Position numbers and translations under genes: made by a program. Of a stretch of 64,000 nt of DNA, positions 23,839-34,852 are shown piece after piece (positions within the stretch are counted from its first letter, which is position 1; each line of letters starts with the position of its first letter). Below the pieces are notes generated by a model that worked only from the letters and a program-made list of their open reading frames with translations, ran no database searches and had not been told where the DNA came from. The stretch is from Hsuehochloa calcarea (Eukaryota > Streptophyta > Magnoliopsida > Poales > Poaceae). The DNA is taken from contig CM070601.1 in assembly GCA_036346395.1 (NCBI GenBank), positions 17,667,763 through 17,731,762 of the forward strand, written 5' to 3'.

Positions 23839-24918
23839 ATGCATCCCAAGGCACGAATCCACGCGGACCCGGTGCTCGAACTTGAGGTCGACCAATTCGA
23901 CTGCCTGCCGGATTCGCTCGTCCTGCTAATACTCAACAAGGTTGAGGATGTGCGGTCGCTTGGCCGATGCTCCGCCGTGTCGAAGCGGTTCTACGGGCTT
24001 GCTCCCCATGTCCATGATGTGTATGTCAAGATTGACCGTGTCGTGACGGTCGATGGCGACGCCGAGGACACACTCAACCTGTCCTCGCCGAAGCCCCGGA
24101 ACATCCTCTCGCACTTCCTGAAGCTGATGCTGTTCACAATCATCATCAAGCCGTTCCACAACATGCGCAGCCCAAATGGAACCGGGCGACCGCTCTTCCC
24201 ACAGCTCGCACAGCACTCCCCAGCGCAGGTGCTCCGGAACTTTATGCACATCCGGAATCTTCGGGTCGAGCTCCCTTCTGGAGATGTTGGGACTGAGGAG
24301 GGAGTTCTCCTGAAATGGCGGGCGGAGTATGGGAGTACGCTTCAGAATTGTGTGATTTTGGGGGGTACCCAGGTTGACCGCAACCGCAGGCCTGTTGGTG
24401 CAGAGCATGAGCCAGCTTCAGAGGACAATGGAAGCATGCCCGAGTCTTTCTATACCAATGGTGGGCTGAAACTCCGCGTCGTGTGGACAATCAGCTCTCT
24501 GATTGCAGCCTCAACGAGGCATTATCTTCTCCGGTCAATTATCAGGGACCATCCCACCCTTGCGAGCTTGGTACTGACCGATGCCGATGGCCAGGGCACA
24601 TTGTGCATGGGAGCAGAGCAGCTGAGCGAGTTTAGAGAAAACCAGTTGTCAGCCTCATCATGTTCCAACAGGACTCAGGTCCCAGCCTGCAACATGAAGC
24701 TGAAATACGCTCCATATCTCGAGCTGCCTGGAGGCATTGCGTTGCAAGGTGCTACATTGGTTGCTATCAAGCCCTCAACCGAGGGAAGCAATGGCGGCCA
24801 TACCAGCCGTAAGGAAACGGATGCATTCGTCTCTGGAGCATTTGATGGACCATTCAAGTTTGCTGTGAAGGCTCTGATGAAGAGACGCACTTACCTTCTG
24901 GAGATGAATGGCTTCTAG
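23839..24918 (+). CDS. F-box protein, At5g46170/At1g30200-like
   Basis: A single 359-aa coding exon. The F-box lies at about residues 20-62 (FDCLPDSLVLLILNKVEDVR, then SLGRCSAVSKRFYGLAPHVH), the surface that binds the SKP1 subunit of SCF ubiquitin ligases. The C-terminal ~290 residues lack LRR or Kelch repeats and match the plant-specific type of At5g46170-like F-box proteins (for example LRVVWTISSLIAASTRHYLL and a C-terminal VKALMKRRTYLLEMNGF). The start is the first ATG of a continuous open frame just before the F-box. The ORF is intact, with GC-rich codon use typical of grass genes. It probably recruits an unknown target for ubiquitination. The target is not predictable from sequence. Confidence 0.92.
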   Translation: MHPKARIHADPVLELEVDQFDCLPDSLVLLILNKVEDVRSLGRCSAVSKRFYGLAPHVHDVYVKIDRVVTVDGDAEDTLNLSSPKPRNILSHFLKLMLFTIIIKPFHNMRSPNGTGRPLFPQLAQHSPAQVLRNFMHIRNLRVELPSGDVGTEEGVLLKWRAEYGSTLQNCVILGGTQVDRNRRPVGAEHEPASEDNGSMPESFYTNGGLKLRVVWTISSLIAASTRHYLLRSIIRDHPTLASLVLTDADGQGTLCMGAEQLSEFRENQLSASSCSNRTQVPACNMKLKYAPYLELPGGIALQGATLVAIKPSTEGSNGGHTSRKETDAFVSGAFDGPFKFAVKALMKRRTYLLEMNGF

Positions 24919-25060
24919 ATATCTTGAGTTTAGCTGCTTTTAAGTTCTGATCTGTGTAATAAGTTGTGTTTGTTGTCTGTTGTGTTAGCTCTTTGTACAG
25001 TGGTGACATTTGGTTGGTTATATGAAAACCATATCAATTTAGTGTATTTTTCTCATTGCT
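24919..25060 (+). other. Probable 3' UTR of the F-box gene
   Basis: T/G-rich sequence directly after the stop (TTAAGTTCTGATCTGTGTAA, TTGTGTTTGTTGTCTGTTGT), of the kind found in plant 3' UTRs and near-upstream elements. The polyadenylation site is not fixed. Confidence 0.4.
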
Positions 25061-25103
25061 CTCCTCCTTGATGCCATGTGAGATACTTTGATGTGTTTCC
25101 AAC

Positions 25104-25290
25104 CAGGGAAGAGATAACAGGCCGGTACCCATTTACCGCCGGTTACCGTTCAAACTGGAAAAATTCCGGATGAAAATCGTTTGAATTTGATTAAAAATCA
25201 GCTGAATTTTAAAAATTAAAAATTGAACTTGCAAAACCCGATAAAATTGGCCGGAATTTTTAATCCCGGACCCCGGCCGGTAACCGCCCA
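25104..25290. repeat. Small dispersed repeat, copy 1 (hAT-like start)
   Basis: It begins CAGGGAAGAGATAACAGGCC and contains GGTTACCGTTCAAACTGGAA, TTCCGGATGAAAATCGTTTG and a terminal GGACCCCGGCCGG block. The same order is found at 42835-42990. A terminal CAGGG suggests a non-autonomous hAT element. The right TIR and TSD are not clear. Confidence 0.6.
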
Positions 25291-27989
25291 ACTATCATGC
25301 AACCTGGTTGTTTACATCACTTTTTACGCACTTTGGCCAGTTGAGATGTCTGAAACGGCAATGTGCATTTTCTGCCTGACTTTTTTTTAAAAAGCAAACT
25401 GGACCGTAAACTATGCAACTGAGAAACCACGTGTAGTGTTCGCTTCCTCTTTCCAATGACATCATAACCTTGTGTAGGAGATTCAGATTCAGTCATTGCA
25501 TTTGTGTTCGTACCACTGCATGGGTAAAAATAATTTCTTTACAACTTACCCCTCTTTTGCTCCCAGGAAATTCGGTGCAAACTTCAAAGCAGCTTCATAC
25601 AAGGCAGCTGGTGGTAGCATTAAAAGAGACCAGCCAGATTCTTCTTCCAGGTACATGATATCCATTTTAGGATTGCGAAATGAAATGGACTAATCTGATG
25701 CTTACCAATTCGTGCAGGAGAAGAGCTGCAACTTGATTTTGATATGCGTGTTTATTCTGGTGTGTTTAGTACATACTGATTGCAGTTACAGTTGCGAGGA
25801 TGCTTTCCTGAAGTTGGCTTTTTTAATGGGTTAGTACTACTCTTGTCTCTTTGGGTTGCATGGATATAGTTTATACTCATATTTATCTGCCTTACTGCGT
25901 TGGTAAAAAAGATGCAGTTTCTGATTAATTATCATTGGTCAACTACCTCTAGCCTTGACGTTAATGACAAGATACAGACTTAATCCCATCCCCATGTGAT
26001 TTGGACCATGATTGAGTCCGTAGAAGCAAATAAATAATTCGGCAATGGAAGTTCTTACAAAAATTCTACAGAAGACGTGAACTTGCCATATCCATTCTTA
26101 TGAGATTACAACAATAGTTTGCTCCTTTTTAAAGAATAATTAAGAGGCTTTCAGATCTTTCATCGGGTCACTTATAAGAGCAGACGATTGCTGTCTATAT
26201 ACTCCATATCATATAGAGATAAAACTAAAGATAATTTATATAATAGATTGTTTCTTAAGTTTGTTTCTAGGAGACCAGGCAATCTTTTAATTATGATATG
26301 AAAAAATATTTGTTATAGACAACAACTCATACAATAGTATTTTGTGCTGTCGATATGCCCTTATTTCATGGGCTTAGATTGTCTCTTCTCGAATAGACAG
26401 CTACACACTCTCTCCTCCTTTCTCCGTCATGTCAGCAAAAATTCTACATGACAAGGTTTGTAGACGGCTACCATGGCAGCGTTGTACATGCCATCACATT
26501 TCTTGCATTTGGATTTAGCTGGCATGAGTACTTGCAAATAAGCTAAATTGATCAAGACTTTGGAGAATCTTTGGACAATGTCCATGTCTGATGTCTCCGG
26601 TGTGCATTCCTTGAAATTAAATGAAATTGTACTTTCACGCGTTTACTTCTTGTACAATACAGTTCAAGTTGCGAATATTTTGTTTGACGGGCTGTTCTAT
26701 TGCTAATACCGACTGTGATTGCCATGTATGCATTAAGGGGTGCTTCAAAAATAAAATGAACAACTAATGTATGTTTGATCTTATGACCGCAATGTGGTTT
26801 AGTTTCTGTAGCTTAACGATGAAGTTTGCATCAACTTGAGTTTTCTTGAAGAAACGTAGACGATTTTTACAGGCAAGTACTCACCACAAGAGCACTTGGA
26901 ACTGCCTATTTTTCCATCTTTGACCATCAATGGTAAATAGTAGTATTATTGGCTAAAACCCGAAGACAAACTAGAGCTGAAGCCCGTACGAATATTGGGG
27001 TAACCGAATTATTTACCTCGTTACCACTACAATTTCTATTAAAACAACGCGGGTGCATACTCAGAAATTACTACCATTAATGTGAAATGTATACGCACAC
27101 ATTATACCGACTGAGCTAGTATCAATTCCTATTAATGGGAAATGTGAAAGGTATTTGAATTTCATTTTGAGGGGGAATCCCAACGAACTATAAGTGGAAT
27201 GTTCTTCGGTTAAATCAAAGAATGGTGTTAGTTAGGAAAAGAAAAGGGGAAGTACAGATGGTCTCTTTTTGAGTTCTAGTTTACCATTTCCTCCCTCTTT
27301 TGTTTTTTTGTTTTGTTTTTCAATTAAAGTTGATCCTACAATATTAACATCCATCGTACATTGGTTGGTGAACTTCCTTTGTGAAGGAAAAGCTCAGGCA
27401 GGTTTCGGTGACACTACAGAGTTAATTCTTAATATGTTTCTTTTTGTTTAAAAAACATTATGGAAACAAAAGCAAGTAAATTATTGCATTATTATTAGTT
27501 CAGTGAATTGGACATATTTTGCACCATATTATGTTCGTTTTTTTGTTCACAGGCATAGCAGCACTTCATCCAGAGAAGGTATATCAAAACATGGCAGTGT
27601 TGTAGTAGTTGTACGTCATTCTAACTGCAGAAGGAGTTGTGCAAATATATGAACTTCCAGATAAACTGCTTTAGAATGTTCTTTCTGCAAATCTATGAGC
27701 TTCCAAAAAAACTGCTTACCTTCCAAAAAAACTGCTTACCTGCAGGAGATTTGGTTTTGTTAGCCTAGAATTGCATCGTTTTGTAGGGTAACCCACCCCC
27801 AAGAAAGACCATACAAAAGTTCATCCTAGGACTAAATTGCTGACTTCCTGAAGAACTAGCCTAACATACTACTTAAATTGTTCTCTTCTATTGCTTCAGT
27901 ATCATTATTGAGTGAGAGAGGTTTCTTGTTAAGGCAGCGAGGAATTTTACAGGCAACATTTTTTTTGTAGATTAAGTTGATTTTACTCT
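25291..27989. other. Intergenic with isolated exon-like pieces
   Basis: 25567-25650 is an 84-bp open segment bounded by CTTTTGCTCCCAG| and |GTACATGATA (KFGANFKAASYKAAGGSIKR is readable). 27553-27578 is similarly bounded (TTGTTCACAG| ... |GTATATC). No protein family is recognised and no connecting frame can be proved. They may be a non-coding RNA, a decayed gene, or an extension of the F-box transcript. The rest is AT-rich non-coding sequence. Confidence 0.3.
26150..26493. mobile_element. Possible MITE
   Basis: The segment has the look of a common grass MITE: internal GACAACAACTCATACAATAG and a right end GGCAGCGTTGTACATGCC related to the TTGTACATG terminus of the 16759-17043 element. The left boundary is uncertain. 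Confidence 0.35.
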
Positions 27990-29382
27990 CATATAGCAGA
28001 CATTTTTTATATAATCTTTTTTAATAATATTTTAAAGTTAACCCCTCATTTACTTTATTTCCAATTATAACCCCTTTGATCACGCCATTACCTGTGGCGC
28101 CAAACCGTTCTGTCACGTCACAAGTCTCGGCGTGACCCAACTTGCCACGCAAACCCTCCCGGGCACGTCGTGCCAACGTGGAGGGCCAGCATGGCAGTAG
28201 TCACGTCCGCACCCATGGCGTGACAATCTTGTCTTGTCACACCACTAGAGTTGGCGTAACAGGGCTGAACATTATTTAAAGGTGTTCTCGAACGATAAAA
28301 TCTTACATTTGTTGCATAAGATATGTTGACTATTTGGCACAAAAGATGAAATTGTAATGCATAAGTTCACTCTCATGTATCATTTTCTTAGCATTTAATT
28401 TTCCACGAACGTATGTTCCAAAATTTATAAGCCTGAGTTGAGATAGCAAGAATTGAACGTTGTTAAGTGAATGCACAATCCTAGGTAGCAGATTTTATTT
28501 CGGACCTACGATGTTATTAGTTTGAATGAACAAATGGATGATTAGTCAGGTACATTCCATCCTATTGCAATGATAGGTGATGGTCGTTGTAACTTTGGGG
28601 TCGTAGACCATTTTGTGCCTACTTTCAGAACACACATTTTGGACCTTTTTTATATGTTGTTGTCTGCCTTGTTACGCCAAGAATTGAATGCGAAAAGACG
28701 ACGAGATTTGAAGTCGGCTTTACAACACAGTAGCGAATTAAAATAGACTTTATAATAAAGTTGTAAATTACACGGCGCACAGGGTTTGATTAGGTGCATA
28801 AGAAACGACATCATGCACGATGCAACAAACCGAATTACTCCTACGATACATATGCACCTTTTTGGAATAGAAATAAATTCGATTAGAACAAAGATCATTA
28901 GTTTTGGCGGCCCATCCATCGCTCCCTTACCCTTGCCTTCTTGCTACCCGCGGCAGCAGCGGCGGCCAGTCTCGAAGTCATCCATATCCTACGAGACGGG
29001 GTGGACGGCTTGATGATGTTAGGATAGCACAACGTCGTGGCTAATTAATAATTATGATGCATGTTGAACATGACTTACCTCTTAGATCCGAAGTGCGCTC
29101 GGGCGACGGGGAGCAGTAGTACGGTCGACAGAACGGCTCCGTAACGCCATGAGGTCTGGCGTGGCCAAACCATGCCACCACTCCAGGGTTTGTGCCGTTT
29201 CAGAGGAGTTACAAAAACGTTGTCACTCTCTGATGCTAAGTCCTGTCACGCCAACAATCTTGGCATGATAGCACCGTCTATCCCGACATGAGATCTAGCA
29301 TGGCAAAACCATGCCGCCACGCTAGAGTTTGTGTCGTTGCAGAGGAGTTGCAAAAACGTTGTTGCTCTATGGTGCTAAGTAC

Positions 29383-29479
29383 TGTCACGCTATGGCTATC
29401 AGCGTGACAGGACCGATCTATCACGCCATATCTACCGGCGTGACAGGACCGATCTGTCACGCCATATCTACCGGCGTGG
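29383..29479. repeat. Hairpin repeats GTCACGCC...GGCGTGAC inside the MULE
   Basis: Three successive foldbacks: TGTCACGC/GCGTGACA (29383-29409), ATCACGCC/GGCGTGACA (29420-29445) and TGTCACGCC/GGCGTGG (29455-29479). The last two are a 36-bp tandem duplication containing GGACCGATCT. The same word pairs recur in both TIRs (28110-28260, 37910-38050) and at 29235-29270. Confidence 0.7.
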
Positions 29480-29566
29480 TAGTAGCAACAGATAATGTAT
29501 GTCATGTACTCAGTGCAATCATCCAATCACTTAATCAAAAAAGGTAAGTCATCCATTCAATCAACA

Positions 29567-29665
29567 TATCATTTCACACAAGAAAGAGAGTTTAATTCAT
29601 CCATTCATTTAACAGATCATTTCACACAAGAAAGAGAGTTCAATTCATCCATTCATTCAATCAGT
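29567..29665. repeat. 48-bp tandem duplication
   Basis: ATCATTTCACACAAGAAAGA begins at 29568 and again at 29616, each followed by GAGTTNAATTCATCCATTCA. It lies between the hairpin array and the coding relic of the MULE. Confidence 0.6.
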
Positions 29666-29764
29666 AATAGCATGTACAAGGATATATGCATATATTCATG
29701 AATTGCCGCCATCCATCCATTCAAACTGAAATGTCCAATTAATTCAAGACATGCCATCATTACA

Positions 29765-30095
29765 TCACTTGCGCTTTCTCAAACCCGTTCCTGGCGTGAA
29801 CCTCTTAGCCGAACGGCGTTTATGGCGCGGAGGCGTGGGTGGCGTCATCTAAGTCGCTGTCGGTGCCCCCAACAAGGTCGGAGAGGACCATCTCGTCCGG
29901 CAACCTGGCATCCACACCGTCATCGTCCTTCTCCTCTCGTGCAATCGAAGCGGATGTCGTTCCCTGCGATGTCGTAGCATTCGAGGAGCCACTCCGAGCA
30001 GCGGCAGGTTGAACGACATCTCCAGTCGCCGTCATGCAGTTCATTTTCGTGGTCATTCGTCGGCATCGACGGCGAACCACATACAAGGTCAACAA
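29765..30095 (-). pseudogene. C-terminal relic of the MULE-encoded protein
   Basis: On - an acidic frame (KDDDGVDARLPDEMVLSDL) runs from 30095 to a TAA at 29820-29822. In the next frame a basic tail (RRSAKRFTPGTGLRKRK) ends at a TGA at 29765-29767. An acidic stretch followed by a basic tail is a plausible end for a DNA-binding or nuclear transposon protein, broken by one frameshift. No transposase core (DDE) is present. The family is not recognised. Confidence 0.4.
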
Positions 30096-30349
30096 AGCAG
30101 AATAAGCATCTCTGTGTTGAGTAATAGATAACGCATATGTTGCAATAAAATTGTAGGCCTACCAAGGTCAGCAGAATGCAAGGACCGAAATATATAAGCA
30201 TTTGCAACACTCATGTACCGTGCACAGATTACATATGGAAAATGAACTAGGGTACAAGTACTGCCAGTAAGAATAGATATAAGAGCAATTAGGATGATTC
30301 CACTAATCTGGTAGCACTGCCAATAAGAATAGACAGGGGCGAATATGAA

Positions 30350-31922
30350 AAATGCAGACAAGCTGCTCCAAGTGGAAGCACGGCCAACACAGGTTCGGTC
30401 CGACTGGGTTGCGGTAATATCGCACCAACTTTCCGGTCATACTGCTGTGCGGTAGTACCGCCAACAGAATGTCAGTACTACCGACTTTTCTGAGAAAAAC
30501 TTAGTCGGCTTTCAAAACAAACTCAATTGCAAAATACATTTACCAATTGATGAGCGATGCAAATATGGGTTAAAGGCAAGATTCTCAACAAGTTGCAAAA
30601 CACATTTGCCGACTTTTAGAATCAACGCCATAAGGAATAAGGTACATGGACTTAAACTATTTGCAAAACACATTCGTAAACTAAAGTCACATGCTACAAG
30701 GATTATGCATGAGCCTCAACTATTTGCAAACAATAACATCATGACACAAGGAGAATGTGCATGGACTTCAACCATTTGAAAAATACATTTGTAAATTATA
30801 GTCTCATGCTACAAAGATTATGATGCATTAGTCTCGACTATTTATAAAATATATTCGCAAATAATACTACTATGCATAGATGAGCTAGAACAAGCACAAT
30901 GAACTATCAACACATGACTAACTCAAGCTACTAGTCAAGGCCCCTCTTAATAGTACGACAACCTATACTAGCAAACCGGCCTCCAACCAAACACCAAGAC
31001 CAGTAAAAGACTGTGAACACATCATTAACCCTAGCTAGTCATACCTTTGCCTTAAGCATCTTCTTGAAGCTTGATGACGTACATCTTTACTTCAAGTCTG
31101 AGTTCTTGACTTTGATAACCATCAATACATGATGATTTCCTTTACTTCAAGTTCTTGACTTGAATATGCATTAACCCATGATGCATTCTTTCACTTGACC
31201 TCCATCAACACATGATGAGTCTTCTCTTGACTTGATGATCAACTCATGATCATCTCCTCTTCTTGAACATCATTAACACATGATGATTTTTGTTTCTTCG
31301 AGATCTTGATACGCATCAACACATGATGTCATCCAAGGTCTCCATCACTATGGAACATAACCTATTAATCCAACTCATGAAAAATATTAGTTCCACAATT
31401 TGACTGTCATTAATTACCACAACATACTATTAACTCATAATGGTGGGATAAGATATTTCAGTCTTTCTCTCTTTGGTAATTGGTGATAGCCATTTCAATT
31501 GTAAATAATTGAATGTACATAAATATGAGTATATATGAACTACACAAGTTTTATATACTCAAGGATATATTTCAAGGTAGAGATCCTTAATATATGTGGA
31601 AAACAGAACATGGGTCAGTACTGATGAAACCATAAACATAGAGTGAATTCTCCCTAAATGTGTGCATACACAAATGTGTAATAAAAATATATGTACATAT
31701 TCAAGTTAGACTTTTAGTGGAGTTCAACCTATATTTTGGATCCGAGGAATGCACCAAGATATAAGAATATGATGTCGAGTGCATACCTCCATGATTTTCA
31801 CATTTTTATCCAACTAAGACTACACAATAGGTATATCAATAAAAGTGTTAGTCTCACATGTAGATTTATTATTAATCACCAAAATACTCCATTAACACAT
31901 AATGACGGGTCTAGATTCTTCA
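30350..31922 (-). mobile_element. Truncated family-L LTR
   Basis: On - it starts at the TGAAGAATCTAGACC end (+ strand GGTCTAGATTCTTCA, ending 31922). It follows the family order through the AACTTGTGTAG unit, the ATCATGTGTTGATG blocks, ACCGGTCTTGGTGTTTGG and the GCAAATGTGTTTTG words to the GCGGTAGTACC zone at ~30400-30470. The promoter-proximal half and 3' end are missing. It lies 50 bp from the next family-L copy. Confidence 0.65.
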
Positions 31923-34169
31923 GCAGGGGGCCGCGGGGAGGAGGCTGACGCAGCGGAGGAGGCCGACGCGGTTGTAAGATCGAGGAGGCCGACTAAAGGG
32001 GGCTGAATAGCCGATTTTTAAAATATTTTGGCTAAAATCGAGTTTTATGCGGAATTGTAAATCAATTCGGTTTTGCTCAATTAAGTCCTAAATCAACTAG
32101 TCTTGACTAAGTGCACCAACAAAATAGGACTATTGATAATGATAGCAATCATACAAATATAAGTAAGCAATTTAATTTTAAGAATGTAAATTACAATATA
32201 GTAAAGCACAAAAGAACAAATCACAATGACACAATGATATTTTACCGTGGTGTTCGGAGACTTGCCGGTCTCCCCTAATCCACGTATAGGTAAGCCCAAA
32301 CTAATTGGACCGGCTCTACAAATTAAGCCAACACCTCCGAGGTAAGTCCAACCACTTAGACCGGCTCCAACACGAACCAACACCTCGATCTACTCGGGGG
32401 TTGCTCTTCCTCCACTCCGAAGATAGCGAGCACCAAACCACTCATAACCGCTTAGGCCTTCTCACAACCTTCTTTGAGAAGATCACCGATGCAACTCCTC
32501 TAAGCCATCTAGGTGTCGACAAACACCAAGAGTAATAAGTCGAAGACGCTCACTTGAATAAATCAAGTGTCTAAGCTCAAGTGGATACACAATCCACTAC
32601 CTAATGTAACACATACACTCAGGGTTTGCTCTCGAAGCTCACTAAGTGCAACACATGCACATAAGAGTGTAGAGAGTTTTCTCTTTGCTCAATAGAATGT
32701 ATATGGCACCAACAACCTTGCCCACAACCAGCCAAGGTGGGTATTTATAGCCCACACACAAAAATTAGCCGTTGGGGCAAGATTCTGAAAAAAATTAGCA
32801 CGGGCGGTAGTACCACCGTTCATCGACCGATACTACCGCACTTCCATTGACACACAGTAACAGCTATACCAAATCCTCTTAAATAGTCGTTGGAAATGTA
32901 GAACGGTACTACCACCATTGAACATGTGGTAGTTCCACTCGCCGGTAGTTCCGAAATACAAGGGCGGTACTACCGCTTTCTTTGAGGTCTGAAAATGGCA
33001 CTTATTGGAAATAACGTACCGCCTACTATTTTTTGGAACTTTCGATGTGCGCTAGTTCCGCTCAAGATATACAGTCGTACCACGATGCGGTAGTTCCGCC
33101 AAATGAACTCCGGTACTACCACTTTCCAGGAGAGCAAAACATGCTCAGAAGGTGTCTCTCTGGAGAACATGTACCACCAACTAATCTTCGATCTGACCGG
33201 GTTGCGGTAGTACCACACCACTTTTCCGGTTATACCACGGTGCGGTAGTACCGCCAACACAACGTCAATATTACCGATTATCATGAGAAATGCAAAGTTG
33301 GCTTCAAAACAAACTCAATTGCAAAACACATTTGACAATTGATGAGCGATGCAGACAAGGGTTAAAGGCAAGATTCTCAAACAACTTGCAAAACACATTT
33401 GCCAACTTTTAAAATCAATGCCACAAGGAATAAGGTATATAGACTTAAACCATTTGTAAAACACATTCGTAAATTAAAGTCACATGCTACAAGGATTATG
33501 CATGAGCCTCGACTATTTGCAAAACACATTCGCAAATATCGGCAACATGCCACAAGGAGTAGTTGAATGGACTTCAACCATTTGTAAAACACATTTACAA
33601 ATTATAGTTTCATGCTACAAAGAGTTAATGCATGAGCGTCAACTATTTACAAAACACATTCGCAAATAATAGTACCATGCATAGATGAGCTAGAGCAAGC
33701 ACAATGAGCTATCAACACATGACTAGCTCAAGCTGCTAGTCAAGACCCCTCTTAATAGTACGACAATCTATACTAGCAATCTAGTCTCCAACCAAACACC
33801 AAGACCGGTAAAAGACTAGGAACACATCCTTAGCCCTAGCTAGTCATACCTTTGCCTTAAGCATCTTCTTGAAGCCTGATGACGCACATCTTTACTTCAA
33901 GTTTGGGTTCTTGACTTTAATAATCATCAACACATGATGATTTCCTTTACTTCAAGTTTTGACTTGAATATGCATCAACCCATGATGCATTCTTTCACTT
34001 AACCTCCATCAACACATGATGGGTCTTCTCTTGACTTGATGATCAACTTATGATCATCTCCTCTTCGAGATCTTGATACGCATCAACACATAGCATCAAC
34101 ACATAATGCATCTTTTACTCCAAGCTCTTGACTTCAATATCATCAACACATGATGATCTTCTACACTCC

Positions 34170-34778
34170 TGAAAGATCTAGACCTGTCATTATGAGTTAA
34201 TGGAGTGTTTTGGTGATTAATAACAAATCTAATTGTGAGACTAACTCTTTTGTCAAGTATTATCTTGTGTAGTCTCATTTGGATATAAAGGTGAAATTCA
34301 ACGAGGTATGCATTCGACTCATACTCTTATATAATGTTGCATTTCTCGGATCCAAAATATAGGAAGAACTCCACCATTAGTATATCTTGAATATGTGCAT
34401 ATGTTTTCTTTACACATATGTGTATGCACACATTTAGAAGGAGCTCATTCTATATTTTGTGGTTTCACTAGTATTGATCCATATTCCATTTTCCATATAT
34501 TTGGGATCTTTACTTTGAAATATATCCGTATGAGTATACAAAACTTGTGTAGTCTTTGTATACTTATGTTTTGAGTATACATAACTTGTGTAGTTTTTGT
34601 ATGCTTATGTTTTGAGTATATAGAACTTGTGTAGTTTGTGTATACTCATGTTTCGAATATATAAAACTTGTGTCGTTTTCTATATTCATGATTTGAGTAT
34701 AAAGAACTTATGTAGTTCTCGTATACTCAAGTTTTGAGTATGTAGAACTTGTGTAGTTCTCGCATACTCATGTTGTGA

Positions 34779-34852
<74 letters not shown>

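Noticed and set aside
23926..24890. Minus-strand frames inside the F-box gene
   Set aside because: Antisense shadows of a well-supported coding exon.
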